This document shows positions 35,100 through 45,970 of a DNA stretch of 64,000 nt, one piece after another. The stretch comes from Sphaerolaimus hirsutus. Its lineage: Eukaryota; Nematoda; Chromadorea; Monhysterida; Sphaerolaimidae. The stretch spans positions 22,554,315 through 22,618,314 of the forward strand of contig OZ038454.1 of NCBI GenBank assembly GCA_964036195.1, given 5' to 3'. The stretch's first letter is position 1, and every line of letters begins with the position of its first letter. Under the pieces are notes generated by a model. The model saw only the letters and a list, made by a program, of their open reading frames with translations, ran no database searches and was not told the DNA's origin. Both the position numbers and the translations under genes were made by a program.

Positions 35100-35460
35100 G
35101 AACTAGAGAAATATGATCGTTTTATCTGCATTGTTATTTTTAGTATACTCGGCAGATATGATACTCTGCCCTCGCACTGATTTATGTCTCACGTTGGAAG
35201 CGTGCCAATGATAAAAAGCATGCAATTTTTGTATAAAAAATGAAAAAATCATTGTTGTGAATAAATTAACGTATATCGTTAGAACAGCGAAAACATCCTT
35301 CAACTTTTTATGAAAATCGCATGCGTTTCGTTGGCACGCTTCCAGCGGGGACCACGCGTGCAGGGTGTAAAGTGATTGGAGTATATCTAAGTTATTTTCA
35401 ATATTCATGTTCCTTTAAAATAAGGAGCACCTATTTATATTGATTGAACCATACTCTGTC
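35100..35460. repeat. Small imperfect palindrome in a K2P intron
   Basis: TTGGAAGCGTGCCAA near 35197 pairs with TTGGCACGCTTCCA near 35330, and TATACTCGG-like words flank them. A MITE is likely, but no duplication was resolved. The minus-strand frame across it is not supported as coding. Confidence 0.4.
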
Positions 35461-35562
35461 GAAGGGTGTTACAGTGTTTCGATGAAACAAGTCACATGAA
35501 AATTACACACCAAATCACTTAAAACAAGAACTCCCTGCAGAACCCTCCCCCTCAAATCTCAC

Positions 35563-35704
35563 CAATAGTAGTTAGGGATATGAAGAAAAAATAAAATGCA
35601 ACAAAGTAGTCCCAGTCTGTTTCCCAAATGGTCTGGATTGCAGCACAGAAAAATGTCCAGCCCACCACAATGGCCACAGCCACTGGTATTGGCAAGTCAA
35701 ATAC
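35563..35704 (-). CDS. K2P channel gene, TM3 and pore helix 2
   Basis: Acceptor TTCCTCAG, donor GTGAGA, 47 codons plus one base. TM3 is the hydrophobic stretch VAVAIVVGWTFFCAAI, then WETDWDYFVAFYFFFISLTTIG, the pore-2 helix and start of the filter. Phase 0 with the upstream linker exon and phase 1 with 34932-35058. Confidence 0.92.
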
Positions 35705-36055
35705 CTGAGGAATAGGTTTAATGTATTGTTGCATTGTGTATTGTGTGCTAGCAACTTACAAACTGTCCATGAGGACAAGAGTACACACACAGTGGGAAAG
35801 ATGGGTATCACGCACATTTCTGTGTTTCCAAATTATGGGAAACACAAACTTAAAATGAAAACGTGTGTTTCCTTGTGGTTTGGGGCAAGAAAATTGTGCA
35901 TATAACACTGTGGAAAACCTGATCCGTGCCCACCCATCCCTCCAAACGGTTCAGTAATTGCCCATGATGTCATATTTACCTTGAATAGCACCTTTTACAG
36001 TGCTTTTCAATTTATCATCACCCACATGTTCAGAGAATCACCCAAAATTGCTCAC

Positions 36056-36176
36056 CTCCAAGTTCGCTTTATCCTTTCTCTCAGCCAACTTAATCTCTTC
36101 AATGTTCAAACCCAAACAACATCTGAAACAGCGGCGGAATATCAGCTTTGTAATGAACCAGGGGAATTTCATGATC
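36056..36176 (-). CDS. K2P channel gene, TM2-TM3 linker exon
   Basis: Donor GTGAGC at the low end, phase 0 into the TM3 exon. The proposed acceptor is ATTGGAATCAG, leaving one base of a split codon. It encodes KFPWFITKLIFRRCFRCC and a charged helix (EEIKLAERKDKANLE), typical of the basic intracellular linker after TM2. The expected TM2 itself is not encoded here or just upstream. Confidence 0.65.
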
Positions 36177-36302
36177 CTGATTCCAATTTCACACAATGGC
36201 AAGTGACAAAAACTGGTTAGTGACAAGTGAAGTTTTATTGTTGTAAGTTATAATTATAAGTGACAACAGTATAGAAGCGCCTTTGAACTTTCCAATAAAT
36301 AC

Positions 36303-36453
36303 ACCGTATTTCCTCGAAATACCCCCCCCCCCCCTCGAAACACCCCCCTCAAAATCGGCACTATGAATTTGTGGTCCGGGAAATGCATAACAGATGTTCA
36401 AAACACTTACTGTGTTATGTTAGAACATCGTTTATACCATCTTCATCCTTATA
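36303..36453. mobile_element. Left half of a TACCGTATTTCCTCGAA MITE
   Basis: Begins ACCGTATTTCCTCGAAATA and follows the interior of the copy at 62675-62936 to CATCCTTATA, where the foldback at 36454 starts. The expected right half is not found after the foldback, so sequence has been lost. Confidence 0.75.
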
Positions 36454-37914
36454 AACACCTTCCCGGTCATGTAAGCCACCCATTTTTTTATTTCATTTCG
36501 GAAGCTATATCTCGGGCTATGGTTGGGTTATAGAGCTGAAACTTGTGAATAGGTATATACTTGTAACATCCCTCTACTCTGCATCAATGGGGGGAGGCAT
36601 GGCGACCAACCACAGGGTGGGTCGCCCTATATGCAACAATTTTTTGCCAGGTTTTCAGTGTCCCAAACAAGTACACCACCCCCTTGATTAGCTACACTAA
36701 AGGGGCTGTATCTCCAGTTGTGGGGGTGGTAGAAAGCTAAAATTTTAGGGGTCTCTTGGCAACACCCACCCCTACCATACGCCAGTGGGGCAGCTCCCGA
36801 CGACCCACTACAGTTTGTGCCGCACTGTATAAAGTTGAAGTTTTTTAAAAACGACCCAAGTGTCCCAAGTAAGTTCACCACCTAAAGGAATTAAAACTTT
36901 TTTTTGAGAACATACCTTATATAAAAACTGAATCAGGTTTTCACCCTAGTTCTGCTAATTAAGATTTTTTTTCCTTTGTTGAGCCAACCCCATCATAAAT
37001 GGCAGACCAAAAATTTCACTTTAAACCAATTTTTTGTTCCACACTTTAAAAGTTGGTTTAAAAAGTTCAGTAGAGGAGGGTCTAAGGTTCAAAGTTACGT
37101 AAACAACATGACCTCCAAAATGGCAACATAAGTAAATTTATTTGGGTGGAATGAAAAAGTGAAAATTCTGTAAAATTTTGTTCCTGCAATGACATCATCA
37201 TTATGAAATCATAGAATTCACCCCAAATAAATTTCCTTATGTTGCCATTTTGGAGGTCATGTTGTTTACGTAACTTTGAACCTTAGACCCTCCTCTACTG
37301 AACTTTGTAAACCAACTTTTAAAGTGTGGAACAAAAAGTTGGTTTAAAGTGAAATTTTTGGTCTGCCATTTGTGATGGGGGTGGCTTAACAAAGGAAAAA
37401 AATTTAATTAGCAGAACTAGGGTGAAAACCTGATTCAGTTTTTTATATAAGGTATGTTCTCAAAAAAAATTTTTTATTCCTTCAGGTGGTGAACTTACTT
37501 GGGACACTTGGGTCGCTTTTTAAAAAAAAAAAACAACTTTATACAGTGCGGCACAAACCGTACTGGGTCGTCGGGAGCTGCCCCATTGGCGTATAGTAGG
37601 GGTGGGTGTTGCCAAGATACCCCAAAAAATTTAGCTTTCTACCACCCCTACAACTGGAGATACAGCCCCTTTAGTGTAGCTAATCAAGTGGGTGGTGTAC
37701 TTGTTTGGGACACTGAAAACCTGGCAAAAAATTGTTGCATATAGGGCGACGCACCCTGTAGTTGGTCGCCATGCCTCCCCCCATTGATGCAGAGTAGAGG
37801 GATGTTACAAGTATATATTCACAAAGTTTCAGCTCTATAACCCCACCATAGCCTGAGATATCGCTTCCGAAGTGAAATAAAAAAATGGGTGGTGTACTTG
37901 TCCGGGAAGGTGTT
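36454..37914. mobile_element. Second AACACCTTCCCGG foldback element
   Basis: Same layout as 12058-13510, about 1.46 kb, ends AACACCTTCCCGG, TA on both sides. It lies in the K2P gene exactly where the pore-1 exon is missing. Confidence 0.85.
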
Positions 37915-38016
37915 TATAACCTACTTTTATATCGAATATTGAGTATCGACGAAGAAAATTTCTTAAATCTTACCAAATATTTATATCGAATAGAAACACC
38001 AAGCATCTAAATTTAC

Positions 38017-38187
38017 CTGTGGCATTGTGTTCCACTGCAAATTGTCTGATTGCGACATGTTACGCTGGCTTTCAATATCAATCGCATTCAGTGCATCACT
38101 CAAATCGCTCGTTTCATTTCCGCCGCTGAAATAAAATAATTCTTCGGTTTCTGCACTCGCCGGCGGAGTCAAATTTTTAGTGAACAG
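38017..38187 (-). CDS. K2P channel gene, extracellular cap exon
   Basis: Acceptor CTTTTTTCCAG, donor GTAAAT, 57 codons, phase 0 at both ends. Polar with N-x-S/T sites (GGNETS, RNMSQS), as expected for the extracellular cap between TM1 and pore 1. The next exon should carry pore 1 and TM2, but the next exon found downstream begins in a different phase. Confidence 0.75.
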
Positions 38188-38301
38188 CTGGAAAAAAGTT
38201 TTTTAAATGCATGTGAAGTTTTGGGAACATTTTTATGTCATTGTCGCAATAAATTTTTAATCTACAAAAACAGTCTAGAAAATAATAAACCGTGTGTAAT
38301 A

Positions 38302-38368
38302 CCGTATTACCTCGAATTATCCCCCCCCCCCCTTGAATTACCCCCCCTCGAAATACCCCCCCCCAGAA
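38302..38368. mobile_element. Fragment of a TACCGTATTACCTCGAA MITE
   Basis: Left end TACCGTATTACCTCGAATTA then C-runs and CTCGAAATACCCC; no right terminus. Intron of the K2P gene. Confidence 0.6.
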
Positions 38369-38481
38369 TGAAGTACATCATGATACATATACCTATTTTT
38401 AGCCAATTTTTTTTATACCGATTTCGAAATTTTTGGCTGGCTGCCGACTCACATAGGGGCTCCAATAAAAAGGTGTGACAA

Positions 38482-39192
38482 TGTTGGGAATCGTGATGTT
38501 TGTTCACTGATACTACTTCCCCTTTGATTCAATATAGCTGTGTGATAGCAGCCACCGAGAGGACACTATGAAGTACTAACAAACCAAAACCACTCAACCC
38601 TCAAATCCAACATGGTGGACAACCTAAACCGTATTCAATGCAGAGGGGATGGCTGCATCATTGCTGCATGGCTGTGCTGACCTGCCAAGCTCTTCATTGG
38701 CACCTGCTCACCCATCTGCTGGGTACACAGCAGACCAGTGCCAACAAGCTGCTTCTATCCAGCTTCAAAGGAACCTACACCTACAGCACCTGCTCACCCA
38801 TCTGCTGGGCACACAGCAGAAACGCTTCACAGGTGGGAAAAGAGGTCTCCTTCAGTGCTGTCAGCTCGCGGTGTCCACTGTCAAACCGGAGTGATCCAGA
38901 CAAACACAAGAGCACACTGGCAAGGGAGGTACCAGTCAGTTGCTTGCAGTGGCCTCACCAGAGAGAGTGAAAGTGTGATGGTTTTGGTTAACCCAGTTCT
39001 CCCTTAACCTAACTTATCCCTCAACTTATTATCCTTTTCTTATAGGAAAAAAGGGGGAATATGTTGGGAATCGTGATGTTTGTTCACTGATACTACTTCC
39101 CATTTGATTCAATATAGCTGTGTGATAGCAGCCACCGAGAGGACACTATGAAGTACTAACAAACCAAAACCACTCAACCCTCAAATCCAACA
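38482..39192. mobile_element. TRIM: miniature LTR retrotransposon
   Basis: Two 131-bp direct repeats (38482-38612 and 39062-39192), one mismatch by eye, each TGTTGGGAA...AATCCAACA, so TG...CA ends. ACAA at 38478-38481 and 39193-39196 is the target duplication. TGGTGGACAACC directly follows the left repeat as a likely primer-binding site. AGGAAAAAAGGGGG lies just before the right repeat as a polypurine tract. The 449-bp interior has no gag or pol, only a duplicated CTGCTCACCCATCTGCTGGG unit. It lies in a K2P intron. Confidence 0.92.
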
Positions 39193-39411
39193 ACAAGGTG
39201 AAATTTAGGCTAATGTGAATGTCACAAGCGCAAATTAGGACCTTGCGCCGCCTATGCAACACATAGACTAGTTTGTGTAGCTATCCAGTTGTTATGTCCA
39301 AATATATCCTGTTTGGACACATTTACCTATTATTTACCTGTGCTGGGTACGCAAATGCCTATTTATAACTACAATCCTTACGAAAATTTCTGTCGAAATA
39401 ATATTAAAAAA

Positions 39412-39507
39412 CCTCGAATAACCCCCCCCCCCCGAATAACCCGCCCCTCGAATTAACCCCCCTTCAAACTTTGGTGGCGAAACAATAATTTCGGGGTTAT
39501 ACGGTAT
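39412..39507. mobile_element. Degenerate CTCGAATAACCCC MITE fragment
   Basis: CCTCGAATAACCCC opens and TTTCGGGGTTATACGGTA closes. K2P intron. Confidence 0.5.
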
Positions 39508-39592
39508 TTAAAAATGTGATATTTATTAAAAGAAATTCAATTAGGTAATTTTTGTACCAAGTGAATTATTTCAAAGTGTAAAATTGACTTAC

Positions 39593-39731
39593 ATTGTGCA
39601 CTGTTGTAGTGAAATCCAAGCTAGAGTCCAACAAATCACCCTTTTCATGCAGTGTCTCATTGAACCTCTCTGCTATTTTTTCTATGAGCCATTGCTTTTT
39701 CACACTTAGTGCGGTAAGTTTCTTCAGTTGT
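39593..39731 (-). CDS. K2P channel gene, exon after TM1
   Basis: Acceptor GCATGCAG, donor GTAAGT (strong). The first base completes the Arg codon left by the TM1 exon; the end is phase 0. It encodes an amphipathic stretch (QLKKLTALSVKKQWLIEKIAERF) that fits the cap helix after TM1. Confidence 0.8.
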
Positions 39732-39752
39732 CTGCATGCATAGTGCAAATAT

Positions 39753-40200
39753 GAAGTGATGAAAAAAGCGCCAGGACTTTAGCACCACCAGGCGCCAATG
39801 GCGCCAGAGCAAAATGCCATGCAAGCGTCTGCTCCAGGTTTATTGTTATTGGCGCCAGGGAAATAACAGCGCCATGGCGCGTTTCACGGGCGCGGCGCCA
39901 AGCGCCATTGTGCCTACACACACTAGTTTTCACCGTGACTTCGTGTGAAAACTCAATTTTTTCAAATGCAAATTAATGAACACGGTTGAATGATTTGATT
40001 TTATTTACCTAAATTGGAATTTAAATTAATGAAAGTTAAACTTTGAAAATTTTGAAACTAAAAGACATATACCTAGGTAGCATACAAAAAGAGTAGGCTG
40101 GATGTCGCCATGTGGCCATTTCAGTTTTCACATCGGTCACGGTGAAAACTAGTGTGTGTAGGGCCAATGGCGCCAGAGCGAAGTCACGCCATGCGACATA
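39753..40200. repeat. GGCGCC-type array split by a MITE
   Basis: Starts AAGTGATGAAAAAAGCGCC; array words reach 39910 and resume at about 40165 with CAATGGCGCCAGAGCG. The interruption is a palindromic MITE (39911-40164). Confidence 0.65.
39911..40164. mobile_element. Palindromic MITE CCTACACACACTAG
   Basis: Ends CCTACACACACTAGTTTTCAC and GTGAAAACTAGTGTGTGTAGG with further pairing (CGTGACTT and GTCACGG). Same family as 10428-10624. Confidence 0.75.
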
Positions 40201-40235
40201 TGCCAAGAAGCGCACCCCCCCTCCCCCCACCCAAC

Positions 40236-40568
40236 CTCTCCTGCTGGGCGCCCCTCTCCAGCAACAGAAACATGGCCGCGCCCAGCACCGAGTACAGCAG
40301 CAAGCCAGCCATGAGCATCACCTGCTTCGTGCCGAATTGGGAGTCTCCATGGTTGGCGCCTTTGAGACTGCCCACTGTGGACTGGCGGCGGATGTGTTTG
40401 TTACCGTGGGGTTGGGTTTGGGTTGGGTGCCCGACGGTGGCTGATTGGTTGCCCGATTTGTCGGGCTGGTGGTTTTTGGTGTTGGGTGGTGAGGGAGATC
40501 CCGCTGTGTCTTCTGAGTCGCTCTGTGGGGTTTTTGTGGTTGGAGATTGTTGTTTTTGTTGGTTGATT
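40236..40568 (-). CDS. K2P channel gene, N-terminal region and TM1
   Basis: 110 codons between acceptor AAAAAAGCAG and donor GTTGGG. The first part is Ser/Thr/Gln/Pro-rich cytoplasm. It is followed by TM1 (VMLMAGLLLYSVLGAAMFLLLE), ending ERGAQQE, the classic K2P TM1 signature. Two bases remain to be completed by 39593-39731. The start Met must be in an upstream exon that was not identified. Confidence 0.82.
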
Positions 40569-40881
40569 CTGCTTTTTTTTACCTATACCATTAAGCATAT
40601 CCTACCAGTGTGTCAACTTTTGCAAATTAGCTGAGCCATGCTTTGAAACAAGTAGCATTATTGCATGGACTTGAGGCAATGTGTAGCATCCTGAGCTGTT
40701 TTAGATGTGTAATTACCTCACCGCAGCAAATCTGATTATTTACTTAAATGACAAGAGAAAAGCTATTTAGAAATTTTACTTTGGCATAAGTTTACTTGTG
40801 TTTTTACCTAGTAATTTTACTTGACTTTCCACTTCCAGCTTTTCTTGTCGCTTATTGTCCACTTTTGGAATAAACACTGAG

Positions 40882-41336
40882 TACCGTATTTCCTCGAAAT
40901 ACCCCCCGGGGGGTGATTGTTTCATAGTGGTCCCGAGAGGGGGGGGGGGTTAAACGAGGGGGGGGTATTTCGAGGGGGGGGGGGTTATTATTTCACAAGA
41001 AAATTTTTGAAAACCAAGTACGAAATTGTCGTCTGAAACGTACACAGACGTCGAAAAAAGCCACAAAAACTGCCATTTATAAGGTTCTGTAGGCTAATAT
41101 TAGAATGTAGATGGTATGTACACTGTTCTAACGTGACACCGACATTGTTTTAACGTGTGTTCTGCAGTACACAGAACACAAGCTACAGTTATTGTCATGT
41201 ACGTTCCCTTTACACTCAATTTGGGGGGGTATTTCGAGGGGGGGGGGTGATTGTTTCATAGTGGTCCCGAGAGGGGGGGGGGCAAACGAGGGGGGGTGTA
41301 GTTCGAGGGGGGGGGGTATTTCGAGGAAATACGGTA
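40882..41336. mobile_element. Complete TACCGTATTTCCTCGAA MITE
   Basis: Both inverted termini with TA flanks; the interior equals that of the element at the window start. A reference copy for the family. Confidence 0.92.
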
Positions 41337-42286
41337 TCCAAGAAGCGCCATTTGACTTCACATCACAGACACATCGTAAAGTTATGAACTAAAAATCACG
41401 TTTTACATAAAAATAAAAACCAACACTGCTATCGTAGCATTTCGTCGGCTGTTTGTGGTAAAACAAGCGACGCATTTTCTTCCAATATTCGATTTTTTTA
41501 AGCTTGGTTAGATGCAAATACGAGAACTGGGAAACAATAAATTCACACTAGTTTCTGAAACTGATTCACCTTTTGTGGGTGAGATAAATTTAGAGTGTAA
41601 TTTGAGCAGCACTTCCACTCCCACTTCCACAACCAACAAACATGAAAGGAAATGTGTCTGCTGGTTTCTGAGCAGAGTTGTTAAAATGTTATATTTACAC
41701 AGATCGACGCTGTGTTTTTTAAATTTATTTTTCGCTCTGAAAGGTATTGTACTCTGAATATACCTTTTGAAGCACTTTCGTAGGTAACGAATTTTTTGCG
41801 GATTAAATTTGTATTTCTGAAAAGTTGTTGTTTGTCATTGTTTTTCAAATTGAAAAATCATATTTTAAATTTCAATATCCTGGTAAAAAATACTACCTAT
41901 GTATTTGCTTGAAATATTCAGTTTACCACTCTACAAATTCAACACTATTTTGCACACACTTTTAAAAAGTATCATAAATTATTTTAACAACACATTCAGA
42001 TCCGAGCTCATATTATAATGAAAATGAGCCACACGCATCCATCTTGGGACTTTCCCCTTTGATGAAACTCAATCTGGCCTAGTTTTGGTCCGTTGCAAAT
42101 CCGTTGGCCAGCTGTCAGTCAGAAACTTTACACTTTAATTCATAAATACCAGGGATAAATCATACCAGGGATAAATCATACCAGGGATGAAAGTTTAATT
42201 AGTCCGATGCTTGTTTTTGTGCAGCTAATAATTTCTGGCAAAGTACTTATTTATATGAATTTTATGAATTATGTGGGACAAAAGTG
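41337..42286. other. Non-coding, AT-rich
   Basis: No supported exon. Three near-copies of ACCAGGGATAAATCAT stand in tandem at about 42150-42190. A lone AGCAGAGTTGTTAAAATG word near 41670 resembles the end of the element at 59997. Confidence 0.5.
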
Positions 42287-42294
42287 CCCCAGAT

Positions 42295-42544
42295 TAGTGA
42301 TGTAAAAGCGCCATGGCGCTAGCGCCAAACCAAAAGGCGCCATGGCGCTTGGCGCTATTTTTGACAGGCGCCAGGAACAAAATGCCTGACGCTGGCGCTT
42401 GGCGCTAGCGCCAAAGCAAAAAGCGCATGGCGCTTCTGGCGCTTGGCACCATTTTGCTCTGGCGCCATTGGCGCTTGGGGTCGGAAAAGCGCCATGACGC
42501 TTTCGGCGCTTGGTGCCAAAGTTCTGGTGTTTTTCACATCACTA
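42295..42544. mobile_element. Short two-ended GGCGCC hAT
   Basis: Begins TAGTGATGTAAAAGCGCC and ends CACATCACTA. CCCCAGAT (42287-42294) and CCCAAGAT (42545-42552) flank it, an 8-bp duplication with one difference. It consists only of the word arrays. Confidence 0.82.
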
Positions 42545-42951
42545 CCCAAGATCACTTGAACTGTAATAAGCCTTAAGTAGTCTACGATAGGCCTAGCTGT
42601 TCTCATTTTCGAACAAATCAAACAATTGAACAATATGGAAATCTATACACCGTTTTTATCACTTTCCTTAGATTTCCTTCAATCTTCTCAGATTTCGTGT
42701 TTACATGCAGTGAAAATTCTCATGGAAAAAAACTTAGGAGTAACTTCCGTGCCAAAAAACGTCAGTTAAGGTCGTGTTATTTTTACTGGGCTTCCCTTGG
42801 TCAATTATATAAAGTAGGTAGATAAATATTTATATTTCATTTAAAAGCAAAAATGCTGAAACAGAAAAAGACTAACCCAGAAACTGCAAAACGAAAAAAA
42901 AACATCCGAATTCAGAAGAATCACACTCAAAATCGATCATCCATTCCACAC

Positions 42952-43086
42952 CTGATACAAACCGGCATATTGTAAATTATCGCAACCCCCAGTGGGTATA
43001 TAATAATCATAGCCGCTGTTAGGTCCGAGTCTGGGGCCATAGCCCTCACAATTGACCACGTAAACTTGTTCTTGCACGTTTGCACC
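42952..43086 (-). CDS. Q/Y-rich protein gene, exon 3
   Basis: 45 codons between acceptor GGCTCCAG and donor GTGTGG, phase 0 at both ends. It encodes VYVVNCEGYGPRLGPN and a Tyr-rich segment with two Cys; no known domain recognised. Further exons must lie downstream at lower coordinates but were not found. Confidence 0.65.
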
Positions 43087-43399
43087 CTGGAGCCAATTCC
43101 ACAAGTTGACAAGTGATGTGAAAGGTGATAGGTAAAATGGTTGGTGCCAACAAGTGCTAACCAAAGCGACAAGTAACTTAATTAGGTATATCTTAAATGA
43201 CAAATAATTTTTTAGGAAATTACTTGTCACTTACTTGCTTGTCAACCAAATTTATAACCAAAGTAAGAACTTCAGTCACTTGCTTCAAAGTAAGAACCAA
43301 ACCAAGTTACTTTTAATCGTCGCTTTACCCACCATCACTTGTCCTATTTACCATCACCTACCACCTGTCCGTTCACTTGTCAACTTGTGGAATCGGCAC

Positions 43400-43527
43400 C
43401 TGGTATGCATTGGTGTTCGCTACCGTCGCCGCCGTGGGCGCAGCCTGCTGTTGCGTTATGTAGATTGTGCCGGTGTTGGTCGATGTACAACCTGAACTGG
43501 AGGTGCAACCGGTGCCGGTGGCGGTGC
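43400..43527 (-). CDS. Q/Y-rich protein gene, exon 2
   Basis: Acceptor GGTACACAG, donor GTGCCG. Two bases complete a Gly codon begun in exon 1; the end is phase 0. Low-complexity Thr/Gly/Ser then YITQQQAAPTAATVANTNAYQ. Recognised from the Q-rich frame and matching splice phases. Confidence 0.6.
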
Positions 43528-43641
43528 CTGTGTACCGGTTTGGGTGGAGGTTTGATTGATTTGAAAGTGATATTCAATTTACGCGATAGAAATGTATTGA
43601 ATTTTGCTGTAGTGCGTGCTGCGCATTGCACGTAGGGCTCG

Positions 43642-43860
43642 AACTTGACTCGACTCGACTCGACTCGACTCGACTCGACTCGACTCGACTCGACTCGACT
43701 CGACTCGACTCGACTCGACCCGACCCGACTCGATTCGACTTATGACTGCAAGGTAAAAATGGGCGCCAAAAGGCTCGAGACTCGACTCGACTGGAAAAAT
43801 ATGGCCATGACTCGAGACTTCAGATTTTTACCGACTCGACTCGCCGACTCGAGCAAAAAA
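43642..43860. repeat. GACTC microsatellite and degenerate flank
   Basis: About nineteen tandem GACTC units (43647-43738), then scattered ACTCGACTCG and GACTCGAG words to about 43860. It lies in the intron between exons 1 and 2 of the Q/Y-rich gene; may be the end array of another word-type transposon. Confidence 0.8.
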
Positions 43861-43999
43861 TATGGGGGCTGCGACTCGAATTCGAGGCTGCACACGCTCA
43901 GCCTGAGACCTCAGTGCTCACTGACCAAAAGCTATTCCAAAAGCTACATCCACCTGCCGCCCCCAGCAATAAAATCTTCAACCCCCCTCCCCAGCTAAC

Positions 44000-44261
44000 C
44001 TTGCTCTGGCTGATAAACAACTGGAACATATGCGAGGTAGGGATTGTATTGTGACTGTACTTGGGTCTGTGCAGCTGCATACTGATTTGTCACTGGAACG
44101 TAATTCCCTGGCACCGAATAGTACTGCTGGACTTGTTGTTGCGGCGGTACATACGTGAGTATACGGTAGCCGGAGGGTGACGCATTTGAATAGGTCCGTG
44201 ATGCGACGTGTCTTTGTCTTTGTCTTTGTCTTTGTCCGTTTGAATTCTGAGTTGTTTTCAT
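44000..44261 (-). CDS. Q/Y-rich protein gene, exon 1 or internal exon
   Basis: Donor GTTAGC at the low end, one base into a Gly codon. It encodes an RQRQRQRH tract and then YVPPQQQVQQYYSVPGNYVP-like Q/Y/P-rich sequence. An ATG exists at 44259-44261, but an acceptor (ACAACTCAG at 44244-44252) would let the exon join CCGCAG of 56565-56810 in phase 0. So this may be the continuation of the PAN-domain gene. Confidence 0.6.
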
Positions 44262-44366
44262 GTTGATTGCCCGTTTTTGTGTGGATTGAGCGCGCTGTGT
44301 GCAATTTTACAGTATATCCTTGAATAAATCCTCCAGCCGAGTTTCTTTGGTGGGAGGTTAGACTGA

Positions 44367-45765
44367 GGCCTAGTACACATCTAAACCTCTAAACCCGCCG
44401 CCCATCTAATTCTACGAATCATACATCTAAGCCAAGTTGACATCAAACAGGCCATAGATGCGAAATGGGCTGAGGTGTGTGATGTGTCTTGACGTGTAAT
44501 GGATAACGATGGCAAAAAAAGATTCGAAAATTCGAAAATATTTTCGAATTTTCGAATTTTTTCATAATTTTCGAATTTTTATTTCACCCCTTGAAAAAAC
44601 ACTTAAAAATCGATTTATTTTTTAAAAAATTCGAAAATTCGAAAATTCAAAAATAGTTTTCGAATTTTTCAGGTAATTCAAGGCTACAAAACGCAGTCTT
44701 AAGTTCAGCGTGCTGAATAAAGCGACAATTGATATGCGGTGGGTCTGAAAATGTTTCATGTAATGAAAAAAAACATTAGGAAAACATTGAAATGGCGTCG
44801 ATGGCGCAGCGTGGACCCCATCAATACCGTTTAGGAGTGCACGGAGCCACCCGAATAAAGAACCGCGGCGCTCTACTTCCGCGTATACAAATGCTGGTTC
44901 ATTCAAAAAATCGCTTGCGGGTCTACCGTTTTTGGAAGGCATTCAGCCCCAAATGGTGCCCCCCCCCCTCGTTTAACCCCCTCAAAATTTCCACTCTGAA
45001 AAAATATACTCCCCGGGGGTAATTCGTGGAAATACGGTAATTGTTTCTACCATTTGTCATGTTAAAGTGAAGTGAAACTGTCATGTCATGCTTCATTTAC
45101 AGTGAAATTAAGGTTTAAAGGGGCTCCAAACATGAAAACAGTCCAAATACTGTGTTTTGAGCTTCAAATTCAATACTTTTCTAAAAAAATTCAAAAATTG
45201 CCAAAAAAGATTCGAAAATTCAAAAATTCGAAAATTAAATTCGAAATTCAAAAATTAATTTGGGAAAAAATTCGAAAATTCGAAAATTCATTTTAGAAAA
45301 AACACTTAAAAATTTAAATACTTTTTTCTGGGAGGTGTGCCATCGTTAGTAATGGATGGGGGATTAGCGGCAGGCAAGGTATGTCAATATGAGTAATGAG
45401 ATTAGCGTAATATTTGACATGCCTGAAAAATAATTAAATGTCAGTTGACAAATGCCAATATTTTTGACTTTTCAAATTACTTGTGACTTATTTCAAGGAA
45501 AAATGGTAAAACGTCAGTTGATACATGTAAATCGAAAGTAAATTGAGATAAATTGTGGGAGGTAAATTGAAAACTTTGTTGTTGCTGACACATGCCCATA
45601 ACACATCTAGACCCATCACACATCTAAGCCCATTACACATCTATAGGGGGTTTGTATGTGTGATGGGCCTAGATGTGTGATGGGCCTAGATGTGTGATGG
45701 GTAGAATTAGATGGGTGGTGGGTCTAGATGTGTAATGGGTTTAGATGTCTACCGCCGCAAGGTCG
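44367..45765. mobile_element. Element with ACACATCTAAACC end words
   Basis: Words CACATCTAAACC and CCCATCTAATTCTAC at the left are inverted at 45600-45765 (TAGATGTGTGATGGGCC units in tandem). It contains the hAT at 44504-45348. No duplication resolved. Confidence 0.5.
44504..45348. mobile_element. Non-autonomous hAT with TTCGAAA word arrays
   Basis: GTAATGGA at 44496-44503 and 45349-45356 is an exact 8-bp duplication. Ends TAACGATGGCA and TGCCATCGTTA. Both ends carry arrays of AAAATTCGAAAATTCG (44520-44670 and 45185-45295). A CCCCTCGTTTAACCCC MITE fragment is at about 44955-45040. Termini are related to 54989-56151. Confidence 0.9.
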
Positions 45766-45970
45766 GAGGTGATTAGAGTGAAAATTTTAAAATTTTATGT
45801 TTTCTTGAAAATTTCTTCTAGTTAATCCACAAATAATTACAACAAATAATTACAATATAATAATAACAACTGTAATTTCACATTCAACTGAACTTCTTCA
45901 CAATGTTATCGCTATCAGTGACTTGTTCCATACTATTTGCCAATTTTAAGTCTATTTTAAGAAGTGCTAA

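Noticed and set aside
35103..35408. 101-residue minus-strand ORF
   Set aside because: Overlaps an inverted repeat, lies between two K2P exons, and shows no domain or splice fit.
38638..39007. Coding capacity inside the TRIM
   Set aside because: Short frames without domains, created by the duplicated CTGCTCACCCATCTGCTGGG unit.
43645..43998. LDSTRLDSTR repeat protein
   Set aside because: Translation of the GACTC microsatellite in an intron; other frames are equally open.
45600..45765. CRISPR-like array of TAGATGTGTGATGGGCC units
   Set aside because: Units are adjacent without unique spacers and pair with the other end of a transposon-like element in an animal genome.
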